In this document: positions 59,361 through 64,000 of the stretch, piece after piece
How positions within the stretch are numbered: position 1 is the first letter of the stretch
Layout of the letters: the number at the start of each line of letters is the position of its first letter
Source: Tomitella cavernea
GTDB taxonomy: Bacteria; Actinomycetota; Actinomycetes; Mycobacteriales; Mycobacteriaceae
Reading direction: 5' to 3'
NCBI RefSeq assembly: GCF_016599145.1
Contig: NZ_JAENKO010000012.1
Span: 18,664 to 82,663, forward strand
DNA length: 64,000 nucleotides
Translations under genes and position numbers: made by a program
The notes under the pieces: generated by a model
What the model was told of the DNA's origin: nothing
Database searches by the model: none
Seen by the model: only the letters and a program-made list of their open reading frames with translations

Positions 59361-60257
59361 CTAGTCGCTGCTGAAGTAGCTGAGCAGACGCAAGATCTCC
59401 AGGTACAGCCACACTAGGGTGATCGTCAGCCCGAAGGACACCGACCACGCGGTCTTCTCCGGCGCGCCCATGCGGATGAGCTTGTCGGCCTCGTCGAAGT
59501 CGATGAGGAAGCTCATCGCGGCCAGCCCGATGCACACCAGGCTGAAGATGATGGCGATGGGGCCGCCGTCGCGCAGGCCCAGGCCGCCGTCCATGAAGAA
59601 GCCCGCGATCAGGTTGACGACCATGAGCGCGAGCACGCCGAACAGGGCGCCCACGACCATCTTGGTGAACTTGGGCGTCACACGGATGGCGCCGGTCTTG
59701 TAGACGACGAGCATGCCGAAGAACACGCCGAACGTGCCGACGACCGCCTGGATGATGATCGTGTTCCCGGGCGGGCCCCCGTCACCGATGGCGATGTTGG
59801 CGAACAGGTAGGAGATCGCTCCCAGGAACACGCCCTCGGCCGCCGCGTAGGCCAGCACCAGCGCCGGCTTGTCCGTGCGGCGGGTGAAGATGGCGAACAG
59901 CGACAGCCCCAGGCCCACGATCATGCCGCCGAACGTGAGCGGCATGGCCAGCGACTCGTTGCTGTGCACCAGAACGAACGAGATGACCGCCATGATCGTG
60001 AGCACGCCTAGAGTCATCGCGGTCTTGGTGACGATGTCATCGATCGTCATCGCGCGACCGCTGGGCTCGGCGCGGTACTGTTCGGGGGCCGGCTGGCCCG
60101 GATACTGCCCGCCCTGCGGGAACTGACCCTGCGTGTATTGGCCGGCCATCCCGCGGCCCACCTGGGGCGCGCCCCCTGCCGCGTTGCCTCCGAATGTGGC
60201 GTAGCGGCCGTACTCCTTGTCCAGATCCTTGAACACGGGGTTGCTGCTTTGACGCAC
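59361..60257 (-). CDS. Bax inhibitor-1/YccA-family membrane protein
   Basis: A 298-residue protein. A Gly/Gln/Pro-rich cytoplasmic N-terminus of about 65 residues precedes seven hydrophobic spans. The family C-terminus is seen in SFLIDFDEADKLIRMGAPEKTAWSVSFGL. Distant relatives are pH-dependent calcium leak channels; in actinobacteria the role is unknown. The start at 60257 gives RQSSNPVF, the usual start of actinobacterial members. A hairpin follows the gene. Confidence 0.9.
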   Translation of the reverse strand: MRQSSNPVFKDLDKEYGRYATFGGNAAGGAPQVGRGMAGQYTQGQFPQGGQYPGQPAPEQYRAEPSGRAMTIDDIVTKTAMTLGVLTIMAVISFVLVHSNESLAMPLTFGGMIVGLGLSLFAIFTRRTDKPALVLAYAAAEGVFLGAISYLFANIAIGDGGPPGNTIIIQAVVGTFGVFFGMLVVYKTGAIRVTPKFTKMVVGALFGVLALMVVNLIAGFFMDGGLGLRDGGPIAIIFSLVCIGLAAMSFLIDFDEADKLIRMGAPEKTAWSVSFGLTITLVWLYLEILRLLSYFSSD

Positions 60258-60534
60258 CGCGCCTGTCCCTCCTGTGGTGGTTCACCGCGTTGCACGCGGC
60301 GCCGTGCCGGGGTCTCTTCCGGCCTCTCACCTGCTCAACGAGCACGGTCTGCGTACAGTTCCCGGACGCCGGGCAGGTGTGGTGTGAGCCTACCTACCCG
60401 AACGCCCGGATCAACCGGGACTCCTGCGGCCGCACCGTGCCGTGGGCACGCTCGCGGCCGTGCAGCCCGCGACGGGCGGCGATGTGCTGTTCAATTGAGG
60501 CGACCGCCAGGTTCGAGCACCGCAGGAGGCCGCG

Positions 60535-61242
60535 ATGTGCGGAAGGTTCGCCACCACGATCACCGATCGGGAGATGCGATCGATGTTCGACGTGGACGCG
60601 GCGGAGGTCGTAGGCGAGGGACTGCCCGCGTCATACAACGTCGCGCCCACCCAGCCGGTGCGGATGGTCCTCGAGCGTCCGCCCGTCGGCGGGGAGGACG
60701 AGCCGGCCCGCCAGATCCGCACCGCCCGCTGGGGCCTGGTCCCCTCGTGGGCCAAGGACAGGTCCATCGGGAACAAGCTCATCAACGCGCGCTCGGAGAC
60801 GGTGACGACCAAGCCGTCGTTCCGGTCGGCCGCGAAGTCGCGCCGCGCGATCCTGCCTGCCGACGGCTACTACGAGTGGGAGAAGCGCGGCGCGGCGAAG
60901 GTGCCGCACTTCCTGCACCCGGAGGGCGTGCTGGCCATGGCGGGGCTCTACGAGATGTGGCGCGACCCGGACAAGGCGGACGACGACCCGGACCGCTGGC
61001 TGTGGACGGCGACGATCCTCACGCGCCCCGCCACCGACGAGCACGGCCACATCCACGACCGCTGTCCCGTGGTGCTGCCGGAGCAGTTCTGGGCGTCGTG
61101 GCTGGACCGCGGGCTGGCCGAGAAGGTCGACGTGCAGGCACTCATCAATTCGATCCCCGATCCGGAGCTGACCTCCTACGAGGTCTCCACCGCCGTGAAC
61201 AGCCCGCGCAACAACAGCCCGGATCTGCTCTCCCCCGCGTGA
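60535..61242 (+). CDS. SRAP-domain protein (YedK/HMCES type)
   Basis: A 235-residue protein that forms a stable covalent crosslink to abasic sites in single-stranded DNA and so protects forks. The catalytic Cys is residue 2 (MCGRFA). The conserved Asn (in NARSET), the Glu (in DGYYEWE) and the His (in HDRCPVVL) of the active site are all present. The Cys must be exposed by removal of Met1, which fixes the start at 60535. The length is normal. It has its own promoter region in the 277-bp gap behind the divergent Bax-like gene. Confidence 0.95.
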   Translation: MCGRFATTITDREMRSMFDVDAAEVVGEGLPASYNVAPTQPVRMVLERPPVGGEDEPARQIRTARWGLVPSWAKDRSIGNKLINARSETVTTKPSFRSAAKSRRAILPADGYYEWEKRGAAKVPHFLHPEGVLAMAGLYEMWRDPDKADDDPDRWLWTATILTRPATDEHGHIHDRCPVVLPEQFWASWLDRGLAEKVDVQALINSIPDPELTSYEVSTAVNSPRNNSPDLLSPA

Positions 61243-61276
61243 GCCTGGCCGGCCGTCCCACCGCGCGGAATCAATG

Positions 61277-61350
61277 TGCCCCCAGTCGGACTCGAACCGA
61301 CACTGCGCGGATTTTAAGTCCGCCGCCTCTGCCAATTGGGCTATGGGGGC
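61277..61350 (-). tRNA. tRNA with UAA anticodon (tRNA-Leu, leuW-like)
   Basis: The 74-base cloverleaf has a 7-bp acceptor stem (GCCCCCA with TGGGGGC), a D arm with GCC/GGC, an anticodon stem GCGGA/TCCGC with loop CTTAAAA, and a T arm GTCGG-TTCGAGT-CCGAC. The anticodon TAA reads UUA leucine codons. The variable region is only five bases, whereas leucine tRNAs normally have a long arm. CCA is not encoded. Confidence 0.9.
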
Positions 61351-61835
61351 CCACGCAGACGTCGGATGCCCGCGGGACGCGTGCAGCGTACCGTGCGGTC
61401 GCGACGTCGACGGCGCGACCGCCGCGCACGGAGGAATGACTTGCGCAACCCACTAAGGCTAGGCTAACTTCATGTCATCGCAGGGCGGGCAGGTCTCCTC
61501 ACCCCGGAGCCACTCCGACGGTGGGTGTTCCGCCCCGCGATCACAGGCCCCGCGCGTCGGCCGACGCAGGGCGAACACTGACGGGCTGCGCTCACACTCG
61601 TCACGGACTGCCGCTCCCCGGACACAGGGAGCGGCAGTCGCTCGTCCCGCCGAGCACGGACATGGCCCGCAGATCCACAGCCCCGCACTGGCCGAAATCC
61701 GAATGCATGTTCTATCATTGGGTCGGTCCCGGTCGAGGGAAGCGGCCGGGACCTTCACATCACTGCAAAGCCCCCCACATCACTGCAAAGCCCTCCGACG
61801 GGCCTGACGCGCTCCGATGAACCCGCCGGCGCGTC
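61351..61835. other. Gene-free stretch with hairpins, tandem repeat and DtxR-like box
   Basis: No supportable gene in 485 bp. It contains TAAGGCTAGGCTAACTTCA at 61454-61472, similar at 15 of 19 positions to the DtxR/IdeR consensus. A perfect 13-bp hairpin is at 61606-61618 with 61627-61639. A tandem 20-bp repeat (CACATCACTGCAAAGCCCCC and one-mismatch copy) is at 61756-61795. GGTCCCGG and CCGGGACC at about 61724-61752 could terminate ppx transcription. Confidence 0.5.
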
Positions 61836-62795
61836 CTATCCGATCGACAGTGCGATCCCGTCGAGGATGTCGTGTTCGCTCACCACGATTTCGCCGATGC
61901 CGGCTCGCTCCTCGAACACCTTCGCCAGCGCCCGCGTGATCAGCGCGCCCCCGCCGATCACGTCCACGCGGCCCGGGTGCATCATCGGAAGCGCCGCGCG
62001 CTCCGCACGCGTCATGGCGACGAGCCTGTCGCACACATCCCGCAACTGGCCGAACGGAATGCGTGCCAAGTGGATCCGCTCGGGGTCGTAGCGATCCAGG
62101 CCCAGCGCGATGGCGGCGATGGTCGTCATCGTCCCGGCGACCCCCACCCACGTCCGGGCCCGCTCCACCGGCACCACGTCGAGCGCAGCGGCGAACCTTG
62201 CGGCGATGAACTCTTCGGCGGCGGCCACCTCGTCGGCGCCGGGCGGATCGCCGGGCAGGCACCGCTCGGTGACGCGGACGCAGCCGATGTCCGACGACCT
62301 GGCCGCGTGCACCCCCGCACCGTCGCCGAGCACGATCTCCGTGGAGCCCCCGCCCAGGTCCACCACCGCGAACGGCCCGCCGTCCGCGTCGAGCTCGCCG
62401 ACAGCGCCCGCGAACGAGAGCTCGGCCTCCTCGTCCCCGCTGATGACCTCGGCGACCGTGCCGGGGATCACCGCGCCCAGAACCTCGGCGGTCATGCCGA
62501 AGAACTCATCGCGGTTCGCGGCGTCGCGGGTGGCGGAGGTCGCCACCATGCGCACGGCCGTCGCCCCGGTGTCCGCGATGATCTCCGCATACTCCTCGAG
62601 GGCCGCCCGCGTGCGTGCGATCGCCTCGGGCACGAACGCGCCGGTGGCGTCGACCCCCTGACCGAGCCGCACCACCCGCATCTCCCGGGCGACGTCCGCG
62701 AGCGGGCCCGCCGTGTCCCCGGGGCCCTGGTCGACGTCGGCGACGAGAAGCCGGATCGAATTCGTGCCGCAGTCGACGGCCGCCACCCTCGTCAT
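61836..62795 (-). CDS. ppx: Ppx/GppA-family exopolyphosphatase
   Basis: A 319-residue member of the ASKHA phosphatase fold. The phosphate-1 loop VDCGTNSIRLL is at the N-terminus, the second phosphate motif DLGGGSTEIV near residue 145, and a third Gly-rich block VIGGGALI near 285. The length matches the short mycobacterial Ppx2-type proteins (Rv1026), not the long enterobacterial enzyme with HD domain. It hydrolyses polyphosphate and may also bind pppGpp. ATG 62795 overlaps the DUF501 stop as ATGA, so the two are coupled. Confidence 0.92.
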   Translation of the reverse strand: MTRVAAVDCGTNSIRLLVADVDQGPGDTAGPLADVAREMRVVRLGQGVDATGAFVPEAIARTRAALEEYAEIIADTGATAVRMVATSATRDAANRDEFFGMTAEVLGAVIPGTVAEVISGDEEAELSFAGAVGELDADGGPFAVVDLGGGSTEIVLGDGAGVHAARSSDIGCVRVTERCLPGDPPGADEVAAAEEFIAARFAAALDVVPVERARTWVGVAGTMTTIAAIALGLDRYDPERIHLARIPFGQLRDVCDRLVAMTRAERAALPMMHPGRVDVIGGGALITRALAKVFEERAGIGEIVVSEHDILDGIALSIG

Positions 62796-63412
62796 CGATT
62801 CCCCTCCGCCCCGTCGTCGACGCCTGTGCCCGCCTGGAAAGGCAGCTCCCCCAGCCGCGGCCAATCGGCGGGGACCGCCGTTCCGCGCAGCGCTGCTCCC
62901 CCATGCTCACCATCCGCGACGAGCGCGACCGCCTCGTCTCCCAGCGGGTTGGCGCCGGGTCCGCGCACCAGCGCGTGAGCGGCGAGCACATGCAGGCACT
63001 TGACCCGCTCCGGCATGCCGCCCCCGGTGAAGTCGGTGCCGAGGTCTTCGAGCGCGTTGCGCTCGGCCAAGTAGTCCTCGTGTGCAACCCGGTACGCCGC
63101 GGCCAGCGCCGGATCCCGGGTGAGCCGGTCGCTCATCTCGCGCATGAGCCCGGCCGATTCGAGCCTGCCCACGGCAGCCGTGAGCCGCGGCTCCGTCAGG
63201 TAGTACAGAGTGGGGAACGGCGTGCCGTCCGGGAGCCGGGGGGCGGTGCGGACCACCGCGGGAACGCCGTCCGGGCAGTGGTACGCCACGGCCAGCACGC
63301 CGCGCGGAATGCGGCCGAGCTGCTCGGCGACGACGGCGAGGTCGGCCGCGAGCGCGGGGTCGATGTCGGGTTCGTTCACCGGTGGATCGCCTCTCCGGAT
63401 GCGGTGTGTCAT
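62792..63412 (-). CDS. DUF501-family protein
   Basis: A protein of 206 residues from ATG 63412, or 195 from GTG 63379, which has GGAGAGG upstream. The family core is VAEQLGRIPRGVLAVAYHCPDGVPAVVRTAPRLPDGTPFPTLYYLTEP, followed by a helical part and KCLHVLAAHALVRGPGANPLGDEAV. DUF501 genes lie between ftsB/divIC and ppx across actinobacteria (Rv1025), as here. No function is known. Confidence 0.9.
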   Translation of the reverse strand: MTHRIRRGDPPVNEPDIDPALAADLAVVAEQLGRIPRGVLAVAYHCPDGVPAVVRTAPRLPDGTPFPTLYYLTEPRLTAAVGRLESAGLMREMSDRLTRDPALAAAYRVAHEDYLAERNALEDLGTDFTGGGMPERVKCLHVLAAHALVRGPGANPLGDEAVALVADGEHGGAALRGTAVPADWPRLGELPFQAGTGVDDGAEGNR

Positions 63413-63452
63413 TGCTGCGGGCGGCCCACGGCCGAATCCGGCCGGACGCGCG

Positions 63453-64000
63453 TCACCCGCCGGGCGGGGGTGCCGGGGCCGGGATCACGTTGGGCACCGG
63501 CACGTCGGCGTCGTCCTCGGCGGCGTGTGAAATGGAATCCCACACGGACCCGTACCACGGACGATTCGCGGCCTCGGCCTTGTCGTGCTGGACCTGCGCC
63601 TCGACCGGATCCCCCGGAAGCTCGACGATATACGGCGTGCGGCCGGCCTCGACGAATCCCAGCCTGTCGCGCGCCTGGGCGCGGATGTAGTCGGGGTCCT
63701 CGAGGAGCTTCTCCTTCTTCTTCAACTCGGCGATCTGCGCCACCAGTTCGGCGTGGTGGGCCGCAGCCTCCGCCGCATCCTGACGCTGGGTGAAGTAGGT
63801 CCGCACCGGGTTGGCCAGCGCCAGCGCCAGAAAGCACACCATGACGATGACGACGACGACGCGGCGCGGAGACATGCCCTGGCCCGAGCCCTCCGTCCTC
63901 GCGGATATCCGCCGCCAGGCGCTCGAGGCGCGCGCCGTGAGCGCCGCGGACCCGGAGCGCGCCGACGGGCCCGGCCGTGCGGCGGTGCCCGGGCGGGTCG
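63453..64000 (-). CDS. FtsB/DivIC-type septum formation initiator (runs out at right edge)
   Basis: From Met 63875 the frame encodes 140 residues: a membrane span (about 6-22, VVVVIVMVCFLALALA), a coiled coil (about 32-60) and the family motif LEDPDYIRAQARDRLGFVEAGRTPYIV, followed by a Pro-rich tail. This is the FtsB/DivIC domain that links FtsL and FtsQ in the divisome. The frame stays open to the window edge with Arg/Ala/Ser-rich codons, and mycobacterial members (Rv1024) have a long N-terminal extension, so the true start is probably outside. It heads the run toward DUF501 and ppx. Confidence 0.88.
   Translation of the reverse strand, partial: TRPGTAARPGPSARSGSAALTARASSAWRRISARTEGSGQGMSPRRVVVVIVMVCFLALALANPVRTYFTQRQDAAEAAAHHAELVAQIAELKKKEKLLEDPDYIRAQARDRLGFVEAGRTPYIVELPGDPVEAQVQHDKAEAANRPWYGSVWDSISHAAEDDADVPVPNVIPAPAPPPGG

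Noticed and set aside
61277..61350. tRNA as attachment site of the island
   Set aside because: The tRNA is 11 kb away from the island end, no direct repeat of its 3' end was noticed, and there is no integrase.
61472..61807. Gene starting right behind the DtxR-like box
   Set aside because: The frame covers the hairpin and tandem repeat, is Ser/Arg/His-rich without motifs, and has no ribosome binding site.

Overview
The window is high-GC (about 70% by eye), densely coded actinobacterial DNA. The housekeeping genes point to a mycolic-acid actinomycete (Mycobacteriales; Gordonia, Dietzia, Tsukamurella or Tomitella are possible, the genus cannot be fixed from sequence alone). They include the mycothiol S-conjugate amidase Mca, the short-chain Z-isoprenyl diphosphate synthase, CoaA, GlyA, GreA, a Cbs/MetB pair, a FadA3-like thiolase, Ppx-DUF501-FtsB and a leuW-like tRNA. 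Many of them occur in the same neighbourhood as the Mycobacterium tuberculosis genes around Rv1074c-Rv1093 and Rv1024-Rv1026.

Layout. 1-19 kb: the end of a SNF2 helicase, an epimerase/TetR pair with paired operators, glyA, a DUF885 protein, coaA, and a TetR-controlled operon of flavin monooxygenase, serine hydrolase and alcohol dehydrogenase. Then come a Z-FPP synthase, a type I DAHP synthase behind an attenuator-like leader encoding Tyr-Trp-Arg-Phe, a YyaL-type thioredoxin-fold protein, mca, a DUF4307 protein and greA. 19-50 kb: an accessory island inserted between greA and metB, which are neighbours in M. tuberculosis. 50-64 kb: metB, cbs, a secreted protein, a LuxR/LAL regulator cut by an in-frame amber codon, an SGNH hydrolase, a thiolase, a Bax inhibitor-like protein, an SRAP protein, a tRNA with UAA anticodon, ppx, DUF501 and ftsB (leaving at the right edge).

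The island is the most interesting part. Its core is a SNF2-type helicase with a C-terminal DUF3883-like nuclease domain, a DUF1156-type DNA methyltransferase with DPPY motif, and a large ATPase with an N-terminal HEPN (Swt1-type) domain followed by DUF499. This gene set matches what has been called Hma (helicase-methylase-ATPase) antiphage defence. Directly behind the ATPase lies a 624-residue protein I do not recognise, and a full-length paralogue of 628 residues stands alone 9 kb further on. Their last 143 residues align without a gap at about 48% identity (hand count). A palindromic motif, consensus CACAACGCGTTGTG, lies 44-50 bases upstream of the start codon of each of the three core genes, with a fourth copy inside the first codons of the methylase. 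An XRE regulator gene diverges from the helicase across one of these sites and is the natural candidate to bind them.

Between and around the core sit a frameshifted ribbon-helix-helix antitoxin with a 40-bp palindromic operator, a YrhK protein, a large SEC-C protein, an Ltp-type membrane protein (related to a phage superinfection-exclusion family) and an XRE-ImmA/IrrE protein. Several genes in the window carry visible lesions: a 66-bp tandem duplication of the Walker A segment in an ABC ATPase, the amber codon in the LAL regulator, and the frameshift in the antitoxin. No integrase, transposase, CRISPR array or rRNA was seen.
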